A stretch of DNA of 64,000 nucleotides from contig JAUIGN010000024.1 in the NCBI GenBank assembly GCA_030430075.1, positions 42,250 to 106,249 of the forward strand, given 5' to 3'. Both the position numbers and the translations under genes were made by a program. The stretch comes from a bacterium (GTDB lineage: Bacteria; Planctomycetota; Planctomycetia; Pirellulales; Pirellulaceae). Below are positions 35,934 through 44,077 of this stretch, piece by piece (position 1 is the first letter of the stretch; every line of letters begins with the position of its first letter). The notes under the pieces were generated by a model. It was not told the origin of the DNA. It ran no database searches and was given only the letters and a program-made list of their open reading frames with translations.

Positions 35934-38150
35934 CTACGAAGTCACAAACTGCATGCCGATCTGATAGGTGGCCATGGCACCCACGTAGGCCAGGACCGTC
36001 ATGTAGACAAAAGTGAACGCCGGCCACTTCCAACTGTTCGTTTCACGCCGCATCACGGCCAGGGTCGACGCGCACTGCGCGCAGAGGGCAAAGAAGACCA
36101 TGATCGACAACGCCACCGGCGTGTTGAAGACCGGCTGGCCGGTTTCTTCCCAGGTCGCTTTCTTGAGCGTTTGGCTGAGCGTCTCCGCCGACTCGCTCTC
36201 CTCTTCACCCAGGTTGTAGATCACGCCCAGCGTGGCGATCACCACTTCGCGCGCCGGCAGTGATGCAATGGCGGCGCAACCGATCCGCCAGTCCCAGCCG
36301 AGCGGCTTGACGGCCGGTTCGATAAATTGGCCCATCTGGCCCAACGCACTGTGACGCAGATACTGGCCTGAAATTCGACCCTGGACTTGCGCCAACTCCC
36401 GCTCGCGGTGGTCGAGTTCGTCAGCTGCGGATGGCCCGGTAGCGGCCAACTCGGTGATTTCGCGTTGCAGGCGGGCTTCCGCTTGCATCAAGGCCGGATC
36501 GATATTGGCCGGATTGCGAGGATAGTAGCCGGCGGCCCACACCACAATGGTGACGGCAAAGATGAGGGTCCCGGCCCGCCGAACGAACGACCAGCCGCGA
36601 TCGAACATGCGGTACGTCACGATATCGAGGCCCGGCAACTTGTAGCTTGGCAATTCCATCACGAAGGGAGGTGCCGAGCCTTTCACGATGGTCCGTCGGA
36701 GGACCAGCGCCACAAGCGTTGCTGCGATGATCCCAATCGCGTACATGGCAAACATCGTCAGCCCCTTCAATCCCAGGATGCCCAGGTAGCGGCGGTCCGG
36801 GATGAAGGCACCGATCAGCAGCGTGTAGACAGGCAACCGCGCGCTGCAGCTCATCAGCGGGGCGATCAAGATTGTCACCAGGCGATCCCTGGGATGCTCG
36901 ATCACCCGCGCCGCCATGATGCCCGGGATAGCACATGCAAAGGACGACAACAACGGGATGAACGATTTGCCGCTCAACCCAACGCGGCTCATCAGCCGGT
37001 CCATCAGGTAGGCCGCACGGGCCATGTAACCGCAATCTTCCAGGATTGCAATAAACAGAAACAGCACGAAGATCTGGGGCAGGAAGACCAACACGCCGCC
37101 CACCCCGGCGATGACACCGTTGATCAACAACGACCGCAGTGCCCCCGGGCCCAGCCATTGCATCACCAGGTTGCTCAGGAACTCGTTCATCATGTCGATC
37201 ATGGCGGAAGCCGGCTCGGCCACATAGAAGACCGACTGGAACATCACGATCATCACCAAAGCGAAGAACAGGCTGCCCAACCAGCGGTTGGTCAAAACCC
37301 GATCGATCCGGTCGGTCAGGCTGGCGGGCCGGTCCGCCGCACGTCGGCAAACGCCGTCCGTGACGGTGCTGACCCAACCGTAGCGCGACATCGCTTCGAC
37401 CGCCGGAATCGGAACGCCGGCAGTACTCAGCCGCTCGCGGGCCTCCACCAGGAACGTGCGGATCTCATCCGTCACCCCGGGGAGTTTGGCCGAGTCCAGG
37501 TAGCCGCTGGTATCCAGCAACAATCGCTCTGCCATGTATCTTGGCCGGACCCCACGCTCAACCAGCAGGCCCACCTCTTCCTGAAAAGGCTCGGGAAACG
37601 GGCTGGGCAACGGCTTCGCCTTGCCGCCCACCGCTTCGGCCAACGCAGCTTTCAATTCGGCCAGCCCAATCCGTTTGTTGGCCTGCACCTGAACGACCCG
37701 AATGCCCAACCGCTCGGCCAGCACCTCCGCGTCGATCGTGACACCTTTCTCCTCGGCGACGTCCAGCATGTTCAGGGCGAGCACGGTCGGCCGCCCCAGT
37801 TCCAGCACCTGGCTCACCAAGTACAGGTTGCGCTCCAGGTTGCTGGCATCCACAATGCAAAGCACGACGTCCGGTGTGTCAACGGCGTCCTGGCGCCCCA
37901 GCAACACATCGACCGCAACCATTTCGTCGGGCGACCGCGGTGCCAGACTGTACGAACCGGGTAAGTCGACGATCGAAAACGACTGGTCGTGAAATCGAGT
38001 TTGACCGACCTTTTTCTCGACGGTCACGCCCGGAAAATTTCCTACCCGCTGCCGGACTCCGCACAGCGCGCTGAACAAGGTGGACTTGCCCGTGTTGGGA
38101 TTGCCGATCAATGCGACGGTGATGTCCGGGGCAGGATTCGCAGCGGGCAT
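35934..38150 (-). CDS. feoB: Ferrous iron transporter FeoB
   Basis: FeoB is a GTPase-coupled ferrous iron importer of the inner membrane, 738 aa. The N-terminal G domain has G1 GNPNTGKST, G2 FPGVTVEKK, G3 DLPGSYSL and G4 ALNMLDVAEE. The membrane part carries the two Gate motifs (LPQIFVLFLFIAILEDCGYM, SFACAIPGIMAARVIEHPRD) with the conserved Cys in PLMSCSARLPVYTLLI. The C-terminal helices (MVFFALCAQCASTLAVMRRE) are intact. It lies 39 bp downstream of a feoA pair and 25 bp upstream of the Cys-rich partner. Confidence 0.96.
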   Translation of the reverse strand: MPAANPAPDITVALIGNPNTGKSTLFSALCGVRQRVGNFPGVTVEKKVGQTRFHDQSFSIVDLPGSYSLAPRSPDEMVAVDVLLGRQDAVDTPDVVLCIVDASNLERNLYLVSQVLELGRPTVLALNMLDVAEEKGVTIDAEVLAERLGIRVVQVQANKRIGLAELKAALAEAVGGKAKPLPSPFPEPFQEEVGLLVERGVRPRYMAERLLLDTSGYLDSAKLPGVTDEIRTFLVEARERLSTAGVPIPAVEAMSRYGWVSTVTDGVCRRAADRPASLTDRIDRVLTNRWLGSLFFALVMIVMFQSVFYVAEPASAMIDMMNEFLSNLVMQWLGPGALRSLLINGVIAGVGGVLVFLPQIFVLFLFIAILEDCGYMARAAYLMDRLMSRVGLSGKSFIPLLSSFACAIPGIMAARVIEHPRDRLVTILIAPLMSCSARLPVYTLLIGAFIPDRRYLGILGLKGLTMFAMYAIGIIAATLVALVLRRTIVKGSAPPFVMELPSYKLPGLDIVTYRMFDRGWSFVRRAGTLIFAVTIVVWAAGYYPRNPANIDPALMQAEARLQREITELAATGPSAADELDHRERELAQVQGRISGQYLRHSALGQMGQFIEPAVKPLGWDWRIGCAAIASLPAREVVIATLGVIYNLGEEESESAETLSQTLKKATWEETGQPVFNTPVALSIMVFFALCAQCASTLAVMRRETNSWKWPAFTFVYMTVLAYVGAMATYQIGMQFVTS

Positions 38151-38189
38151 GCAAGTGAACTCGACGTGCTAAGATCGCCACTCGGCAGA

Positions 38190-38420
38190 TCAGTCCTTCG
38201 TGGCAACCAACACGCGGGCCGCTTCGGTCCTTCGCAGACTCAACCGGTACCCGCGAACCTCGATCTCGATGGGATCACCCAATGGCGCAACCCCCAGCAA
38301 TCGGAACTCGGCACCCGGCGTCAAGCCCATCTCCAGCAACCGGATCGCGACGTCGTCCGTTCCCTCAATGTTTGTGACCTGGCCCCGCTGGCCAACGGTT
38401 GCCTCCGCCAACGTGCTCAA
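38190..38420 (-). CDS. feoA: FeoA-domain protein 1
   Basis: This 76-aa SH3-like FeoA protein starts at ATG 38420. Key features are LAEATVGQRGQVTNIEG, the conserved LLEMGLTPGAEFRLLG, and GDPIEIEVRGYRLSLRRTEA. FeoA supports FeoB-dependent iron uptake at the cytoplasmic side. Its start overlaps the stop of the second FeoA gene by 4 nt, and feoB follows 39 bp later. Confidence 0.92.
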   Translation of the reverse strand: MSTLAEATVGQRGQVTNIEGTDDVAIRLLEMGLTPGAEFRLLGVAPLGDPIEIEVRGYRLSLRRTEAARVLVATKD

Positions 38421-38653
38421 CGTGCCACTCCCGCCCGCACGAGGATCCCCACGGCGTCATTCTGGCGAAAACAAAGCCGATGGCCGGCGAGCGCGACAAT
38501 GCAGGGGCTGCCAGGCTGCAACATCTCGATTTCGACGCCGCGCCGCAGGCCCAGCTCTTCCAGCCGCTGGATGTCGTGGGCGCCACCGACCACCTGGTCG
38601 ATCGCGGCAACCTCACCGCGGGCTAACATATGGAGTGGAATGACGTCTGACAC
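38417..38653 (-). CDS. FeoA-domain protein 2
   Basis: This is a second FeoA-like protein of 78 aa from GTG 38653 (MSDVIPLHMLARGEVAAIDQ). The core LEELGLRRGVEIEMLQPG and LAGHRLCFRQNDAVGILV match the FeoA fold. It is the first gene of the feo operon. The frame is open for 22 codons further upstream, but the chosen start matches the usual FeoA N-terminus. Two FeoA genes before FeoB are common in planctomycetes and anaerobes. Confidence 0.85.
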   Translation of the reverse strand: MSDVIPLHMLARGEVAAIDQVVGGAHDIQRLEELGLRRGVEIEMLQPGSPCIVALAGHRLCFRQNDAVGILVRAGVAR

Positions 38654-38719
38654 GATTTGTTCCAACCACACTTGTACCGGCTGATTTGCCTGGCTCTTAC
38701 AACGAGAATGCGAGAACAA

Positions 38720-39180
38720 CGAACCAGCCCCAATCGCGGGAACGGCCCCGCCGGGGCTTTGCCATCATCGAGCCAGCCTCGATTTCATTGCCAACCTCGC
38801 CCTTTTCCCTTGACAACCCATTCGCTCGTCGCGGCCAAGTGCCGCTCCCTGAGCCGCATGAGATTGAGACTGCATCTCAATAACGTGATCATATCACTCG
38901 ATCGTCCACATCGCAATGACCAGCCCGGGGACGGCGCGCAGCCCAGGCAGCCCAGATGGGACCCCACACGCCAAATCGATCCTCCGGCAGTAATCGATCC
39001 TCCGGCAGTAAAGGCCGGACCCCGTCCGGCGGCCGGGATTCCGCTCCGCAGCAGAGCTTGCAAGCGAACCGAACCCCCTTTATAGTATGCGATTCCGTTG
39101 AGTGGAAAGATCCAGGTGGAGCGAGCCGGAGCGAAGTTGCCTCCGCGCCGCCGCAGAATTTCGATTCGGGATAGACAGAG
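38720..39180. other. Gap between feo operon and small basic protein gene
   Basis: This divergent gap should hold the feo promoter and, at the right side, the promoter at 39058-39086. A Fur box would be expected for the feo operon, but I could not identify a convincing one by eye. Short direct repeats of GATCCTCCGGCAGTAA occur around 38982 and 38997. Confidence 0.45.
39058..39086 (+). promoter_or_regulatory. Predicted sigma70-type promoter
   Basis: The -35 box TTGCAA (39058-39063), a 17-bp spacer and the -10 box TATAGT (39081-39086) precede the small basic protein gene by about 95 bp. The match and spacing are better than elsewhere in the window. A strong promoter suits a probable ribosome-associated protein. 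Confidence 0.6.
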
Positions 39181-39402
39181 ATGACAATCGACAAGAGTTT
39201 AAAGGTCCGGGCCGGCATGATCCGGACACGGAACGTACTGACGCGGGCCGAGCGCATCGAGAAGCTCAAGGAGACCGAGCGGTGGGCGGACGGCGACAAC
39301 GCGTACGGCCTGCCGAAAGTTCGCGTCCAGAAGATCTCGCTGAAGAAGAAGAAGAAGGTCAAGAAGGAAGAAGATGAGGGCACCGACGAGAAGAAGAAGT
39401 AG
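39181..39402 (+). CDS. PVC small basic protein
   Basis: This is a 73-aa highly basic protein. The N-terminal two thirds (MTIDKSLKVRAGMIRTRNVL, TRAERIEKLKETERW, AYGLPKVRVQKISLK) match the 'small basic protein' family shared by Planctomycetes, Verrucomicrobia and Chlamydiae (TIGR04137, as I recall). The tail is a run of Lys followed by an acidic/Lys segment. The function is unproven; suggestions link it to ribosomes or rRNA. It is among the best taxonomic clues in this window. Confidence 0.9.
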   Translation: MTIDKSLKVRAGMIRTRNVLTRAERIEKLKETERWADGDNAYGLPKVRVQKISLKKKKKVKKEEDEGTDEKKK

Positions 39403-39747
39403 GAGAATGGGGCCGTCGGGCAACGACCGTGCTGGGGCGCCGCGCGCCGGTGCCTCCCTGGCACAAACCGTGGCTCGCCCTGACTCCCACACTTCGCTCT
39501 CGCCGATCGGTCCAATTCTCCAGAATCAGGCCAGGCGCTCCATCAGTTCATGAGATCCGCTGGGCCTGCCTGAGATCGCTGGGCCTGCCTGAGATCCGTT
39601 GGGGCCCAGCTGAGATCGTTGGACCTGGTCGACCCGCGGCTATCGCCAACCGCCGGCCCTGGGCCCCGGAGTTAGATTTTCTGGGACCCGGAACTTCCCG
39701 GAACCGTGAACGTCATCCGCTTGCTTCACTCCCCAAGGGAATCTTTC
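39403..39747. other. Gap before larA with tandem repeats
   Basis: This is 345 bp without a gene, containing the degenerate TGAGATC repeat listed separately (39551-39628). The larA promoter should be here. Confidence 0.45.
39551..39628 (+). repeat. TGAGATC(C)G(C/T)TGGGCCTGCC tandem repeat
   Basis: Four units of 18-21 bp start with TGAGATC at 39551, 39571, 39590 and 39611. The first two are TGAGATCCGCTGGGCCTGCC and the same with one base missing. The array is non-coding and lies 120 bp before larA. Confidence 0.8.
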
Positions 39748-41019
39748 ATGCGCGTGCATCTCGAGTACGGTCGGACGGGGCTGGACGTCGAACTGCCCGA
39801 CGATCGGCCGATTCGAAAGTTGGCCTACAAAGACGCGACGCCGCTGCCGGATCCGGACACGGTGATTCGCGAATCGTACGCCTCCCCCATCGGCTCTCCG
39901 CCGCTCGCCGAGCTGGCGGCGGGGCGGCGCGATGCATGCATCGTGATCTGCGATATCACGCGTCCCGTGCCCAACGAGATGATCCTGCGGCCGATGCTTG
40001 AGACGCTCGAAGCCAGCGGGATCGCGCGGCAAGATATCTTGATCCTGATTGCGACCGGCCTCCACCGTCCCAACGAAGGAGAGGAACTGGTCGAGATCGT
40101 GGGACGGGAGATTGCCAAGAACTATCGGATCGAGAACCATCACGGCCAGGTGCTGGAAGAACACACACATCTGGGCGACAGCCCGCGCGGTGTGCCCATC
40201 TGGATCGACTCCCGCTACGTCGAAGCCGACCTCAAGATCACCGTCGGCTTGATCGAGCCCCATTTGATGGCCGGTTTTTCCGGCGGCCGGAAATTGATCT
40301 GCCCCGGCATTGCTGCCTTGGAGACCGTCAAGGTGTGGCATGGTCCGGATTTTCTGGAGCATCCCAACGCCGATTGTGGCATCCTCACCGACAATCCGGT
40401 CCACGAAGAAAACACCTGGATCGCTCGGAAGGCAGGCTGTGATTTCATTGCCAACGTGGTCATTGACGCCGAGCGGCGTCCGCTGGCGTTCGTTTCCGGC
40501 GACATGGAGGCGGCCTTTCTGGAGGGCGTCGAATTCGTTCGCGGCGTCGTCACGGACACCGTGCCGGAAGCGGTCGACATCGTCGTTACGAGCTGTGCCG
40601 GCTACCCGCTCGACACGACGTTCTACCAGGCGGTCAAAGGCCTGACCGGCGCCCTGCCGATTGTCAAGAAGGGTGGCACCATCATCCTGGCCGCCAGCCT
40701 CAGCGAGGGGATTGGCAGCCCGGAGTTCCAGAGCTTGTTCGAAGACAATCCGAACCTGGATGTCTTTATGGAACGCATCCTGGGCGAAGACTATTTCGTG
40801 ATGGACCAATGGCAGCTGGAAGAACTGGCCAAGGTCTGCCGTAAGGCGAAGGTGAAGATCGTTAGCGACGGCCTGCCGGCCGAGACGATCGACAAGCTGT
40901 TCGTCGAATCGGCTCCATCGGTCGAAGAAGCACTCGCCCGGTCGCTCGAAGAACACGGCCAGGATGCCACCGTCGCCGTGATCCCCAAGGGCCCCTACGT
41001 CCTCTCCCAAATCGCGTAG
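39748..41019 (+). CDS. larA: Lactate racemase LarA-family protein
   Basis: This is a LarA/DUF2088 family protein of 423 aa. Members use a nickel-pincer nucleotide cofactor to racemise lactate or related 2-hydroxy acids. Segments seen are CDITRPVPNEM, ATGLHRPNEGEELVEI, NHHGQVLEEHTHLG, and KITVGLIEPHLMAGFSGGRK followed by CPGIAAL. The His and Lys residues of these match the pincer-binding and catalytic positions of the family. No larB/C/E cofactor genes are nearby. An upstream in-frame ATG (39706) adds 14 unlikely residues. The substrate could be another 2-hydroxy acid. Confidence 0.85.
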   Translation: MRVHLEYGRTGLDVELPDDRPIRKLAYKDATPLPDPDTVIRESYASPIGSPPLAELAAGRRDACIVICDITRPVPNEMILRPMLETLEASGIARQDILILIATGLHRPNEGEELVEIVGREIAKNYRIENHHGQVLEEHTHLGDSPRGVPIWIDSRYVEADLKITVGLIEPHLMAGFSGGRKLICPGIAALETVKVWHGPDFLEHPNADCGILTDNPVHEENTWIARKAGCDFIANVVIDAERRPLAFVSGDMEAAFLEGVEFVRGVVTDTVPEAVDIVVTSCAGYPLDTTFYQAVKGLTGALPIVKKGGTIILAASLSEGIGSPEFQSLFEDNPNLDVFMERILGEDYFVMDQWQLEELAKVCRKAKVKIVSDGLPAETIDKLFVESAPSVEEALARSLEEHGQDATVAVIPKGPYVLSQIA

Positions 41020-41124
41020 TCCAGTCGCGGGCCATGCTGAGCCCGGCACAATCCGGGCCACTTTCCCGCCGGAACAGCTGACGGCCGAACAGCTGCCGGC
41101 CGAACAGCTGGGTTCAAGGACCCG

Positions 41125-41466
41125 TTAGAGAATCTCCAGGACCTGTTCCGGCGGTCGGCCGATTCGAGCCTGCTTGCCGTGCACCACGATCGGTCGCTGG
41201 ATGATCTGCGGATGCTCGGCCATCCGGCGGATGAGCTCGGACGCATCGGAAGCGTCGGGCAAACCGAGTTCGCGATGCTCCTTGGGGCGGATCAATTCGT
41301 TCGGCTCCATGTCCAAGGACTGGAGAAGGTCGCGAAGCGTCTTCTCGCTGGGCGGGCTCTTCAGATACTCGATCACGTCGATCTGGTGCCCCTCGGCCTC
41401 CAACAGTGCCAACGTCTGGCGACTCTTACTGCAGCGCGGATTATGATAGATCGTGACGGTCGCCAT
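41125..41466 (-). CDS. arsC: ArsC/Spx-fold arsenate reductase-like protein
   Basis: This is a 113-aa thioredoxin-fold protein of the ArsC family. The single catalytic Cys is in IYHNPRCSKSRQTLALL, and the downstream Arg is in IIQRPIVVHGKQARIGRPP, matching glutaredoxin-coupled arsenate reductase (ArsC, YffB group). No other ars genes are near, so a general reductase role is possible. ATG 41466 is chosen over upstream in-frame starts because it places the Cys near residue 12. Confidence 0.87.
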   Translation of the reverse strand: MATVTIYHNPRCSKSRQTLALLEAEGHQIDVIEYLKSPPSEKTLRDLLQSLDMEPNELIRPKEHRELGLPDASDASELIRRMAEHPQIIQRPIVVHGKQARIGRPPEQVLEIL

Positions 41467-41581
41467 GTTCATGCTCGGATTAACGGTTCGGTGGATGTCT
41501 AACACCAGCGGCTGCCTGCAGCACCAGCCGGATTCCCTGTTTCCATGCCGGCGACCTATAGTCTAGAAGACAGGCCTCGGC

Positions 41582-42325
41582 GTGAACATCTGGCCATCCG
41601 GCAGCGGCAAGCCGGCGGGAAACGGCCGAGTGCCCCAGGAATCGTTCCTTTTCGGCAACCGGGTTCGACGGAATTTCGCAGTGCACGATAGTCTCGGCAT
41701 GTTGGAAACGACGGGCTACACACCCGCCATGGTGGCATTGGACACGATGGAAAAGACGGCCGGCGTGCGAGTCGTTCAGGCGGAGATCAACGACTTCCTG
41801 GGGATCATCATCAAGCTGGCGGGCTCCCCCGAGCAACTTTCCGCCGCCCTGGACGCCGGATTTCGGATCGCACACCAGATGGGTGGGCAGCCCGTCCGCG
41901 ACCTGATCAACCGGCCGGATCAGGAAGCATGGCGGGCGATCGAAAGCCCGGCCGAAAACAACCCGTTGATTCAGCAAGACGTCGTTCACCTGCCTGTCGC
42001 GCCCGCAGGCAACTCGATACCCGCATCGGAGCCTCACCCCATGTCGCAAACCACGTCCTTCGCCCTGGGCTTTATCGAGACGCAGGGATTCACCGCCGTC
42101 TTTGAAGCCATTGATACAGCCTGCAAGGCCGCCAACGTCGAGGTGGTGGGCAAAGAAAAACTGGGGGGCGGCTACGTGACCGTGGTCGTCAAGGGCGACG
42201 TGGCTGCCGTCAAAGCGGCCATCGATGCCGCCCAACCCAAGGTGGACAACCTGGGGAAGCTGATCGCCGCCCACGTAATTCCTCGCCCCAGCCAATCCGT
42301 CCTCGCCCTCCTGCCCAGTCTTTAA
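41582..42325 (+). CDS. Tandem-BMC shell protein (BMC-T)
   Basis: The protein has 247 aa and contains two bacterial microcompartment shell domains. The first starts with LGMLETTGYTPAMVALDTME at about residue 38. The second starts with LGFIETQGFTAVFEAIDTAC, has GGGYVTVVVKGDVAAVKAAI, and ends QSVLALLPSL. Such fused BMC-T proteins make trimeric shell tiles with larger pores. The start is uncertain: GTG 41582, GTG 41681 or ATG 41699 are all in frame, and the last two give a standard N-terminus. Planctomycete microcompartments usually degrade fucose or rhamnose by way of lactaldehyde, but no other BMC gene or aldolase is in this window, so this shell gene is an orphan. Confidence 0.88.
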   Translation: MNIWPSGSGKPAGNGRVPQESFLFGNRVRRNFAVHDSLGMLETTGYTPAMVALDTMEKTAGVRVVQAEINDFLGIIIKLAGSPEQLSAALDAGFRIAHQMGGQPVRDLINRPDQEAWRAIESPAENNPLIQQDVVHLPVAPAGNSIPASEPHPMSQTTSFALGFIETQGFTAVFEAIDTACKAANVEVVGKEKLGGGYVTVVVKGDVAAVKAAIDAAQPKVDNLGKLIAAHVIPRPSQSVLALLPSL

Positions 42326-42671
42326 CCGGCAGCGCGTCTCAGCGGCAGCACGACGTTAGGGTGATGTTACCCACCGAACGGTGGCCCGATGCCGCATCGG
42401 CCGACGAAGGTTACCGCCAGAACTGCTGCTGCTCCCTGCTTGCGTGCTGCGGTCGCGTCGTATGACGTCATGCCAAGCACGACCTGCGGAAAGAGCCCGA
42501 CAACGGCGCCCGCGATTCCATCTCGAATTCTCTCGAGACGCGACGAGTCTCAGGCCGAGTTGCGACTCCCCGCGCGCTTCGCCTATGCTGTCGCACAGCC
42601 AAATCAGCCGCGCGTGGGCTCGATGCGAAGGTCCTCCACGTGCGGGTTGAGCTCACAGGGGGAAGCAGCCA
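42326..42671. other. Gap before the enolase-superfamily gene
   Basis: This is 346 bp with no supported gene. It has short overlapping frames only. I see nothing repeated or structured. Confidence 0.45.
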
Positions 42672-43754
42672 ATGAAGATCACCGACGTTGATGTGACGAT
42701 TGTCGAAGTGCCGCAGATTCCGCCCATTGCACCCTACCGGTCGCATCTTCGCACCAGTTCGACAACATGTAGTGCCATCGTCCGGATCGACACGGACGAC
42801 GGGTTGACCGGTTGGGGTGAACACAACGTCAATTTCCTTGACGGCGAAAGCGGCCCGCGGATGCGGGCGGAGGCAGTCGAATGGCTGCGGGGCAAGGACC
42901 CGCTGAACATCAATTTATTTCACCGCGATTGTCCGTTCGGATCACGTCTGAAATCCGGGATCGAATTGGCGTTGTGGGACCTGGCCGGCAAGGCGCGCGG
43001 TCTGCCGGTCGCCGAATTGCTCGGCGGCGTCATCCGTTCGCGCGTCGCCGTCGCGGCCTGCATGGGCATTCAGACCTATGAGCGGGCGGGCGAAATCGCC
43101 GCGTATTACGTCGAGCAGGGATTCGGCACGCTGAAGACGAAAGCGGGTGCCGACATGGAAGAAGACCTCGCCATGGTCCGCGGCATCCGCGACTCGGTAG
43201 GCGACCGCCTGAAGTTGCGCATCGACCCCAATCGTGCCTACTCGCCGCAGCAAGCGGCCGAGCTTTGCCGGCAATTGGAGCCCTATGATCTGGAGTACCT
43301 CGAGCAACCGATTCCAGCCGAGCCCCTGCAGGATGCGGCCTGGCTCCGCAGGCAAAGCCGCGTGCCGATCGCATTGAACGAAAGCGTGATCGGCCCCGCC
43401 AGCGTGCTGGAGATTCTTCAGGTGGATGCGGCCGAGTTCATTTTGCCGGACACCCATATCGCGGGCGGCCTCCTTCCCTGCGTGATCATCGGCCGCATTT
43501 GCGAGGCCGCGGGCGTTCCCTGCATCATGCACTGCGGACACGACCTGGGACCGAAAACGGCCGCGATGGTGCATGTCGCTGCCGCCTGCCAGGCCTATTC
43601 GTTGGCGAACGACACCACGTATTTCGGATTGGAAGACGACATCATTACGCAACGCTGGGAGATTCAAGAGGGCCACTTCACCGTTCCGCAGACACCGGGG
43701 CTGGGGATCGAAGGAGACCCCGCCAGGATCGCCAAGTACCAGGTCGACGATTGA
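42672..43754 (+). CDS. Enolase-superfamily enzyme (MR/MLE type)
   Basis: This is a 360-aa mandelate racemase/muconate lactonizing-type enzyme. The N-terminal capping domain (MKITDVDVTIVEVPQIPPIA) is followed by a barrel with LKTKAG (KxK base), LRIDPNRAYSP, YLEQPI and IALNESV (the three metal carboxylates). The later barrel segment is ILPDTHIAGGLL, and the C-terminal base region is CIMHCGHDLGPK. These enzymes abstract a proton alpha to a carboxylate, often on acid sugars or amino acids. The gene is upstream of the amidohydrolase-aminotransferase fusion on the same strand, so the two may share a pathway. The exact reaction is unknown. Confidence 0.87.
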   Translation: MKITDVDVTIVEVPQIPPIAPYRSHLRTSSTTCSAIVRIDTDDGLTGWGEHNVNFLDGESGPRMRAEAVEWLRGKDPLNINLFHRDCPFGSRLKSGIELALWDLAGKARGLPVAELLGGVIRSRVAVAACMGIQTYERAGEIAAYYVEQGFGTLKTKAGADMEEDLAMVRGIRDSVGDRLKLRIDPNRAYSPQQAAELCRQLEPYDLEYLEQPIPAEPLQDAAWLRRQSRVPIALNESVIGPASVLEILQVDAAEFILPDTHIAGGLLPCVIIGRICEAAGVPCIMHCGHDLGPKTAAMVHVAAACQAYSLANDTTYFGLEDDIITQRWEIQEGHFTVPQTPGLGIEGDPARIAKYQVDD

Positions 43755-43820
43755 GCCCGCTATGCGCAAACAACAAGCGCCCCCCGAACCAGTCGGCATG
43801 CGCCGTCGCCACCTGCGCTC

Positions 43821-43968
43821 TGCTCGACGCGGGTCTCCACCCACATACTCGTCACGTGCCACGCGCCCTTGCTCGGCGCGGGCCACGACGACTTGCTCGG
43901 CGCGGGTCTCCAACCCCTTGCTCGGCGCGGGTCTCCGACCCCGCCGAAACCGCTGACCGCAGGTCTCC
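43821..43968 (+). repeat. TGCTCGGCGCGGGTCTCC repeat, second locus
   Basis: Four units (from 43821, about 43870, 43894 and 43919) share the sequence of the array at 31782-31931. The last two are 25 bp apart. The same tail, GACCCCGCCGAAACCGCTGA then CCGCAGGTCTCC, closes the array. It lies between two same-strand genes and ends 110 bp before the next ATG. Confidence 0.85.
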
Positions 43969-44077
43969 CTTCCCCCCAACAACTGCGCACTCCACCCCGA
44001 CCAAGCACCCAACACAACCCCCACCCCCATCAACGCCGATTCCTTTCTTCCCCTCCCCTCGCTTCCCCACGGAACCG

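Noticed and set aside
36387..37964. A 525-codon plus-strand open frame
   Set aside because: It lies fully antisense to feoB and is rich in His, Gln and Arg, as expected for a shadow frame in GC-rich DNA.
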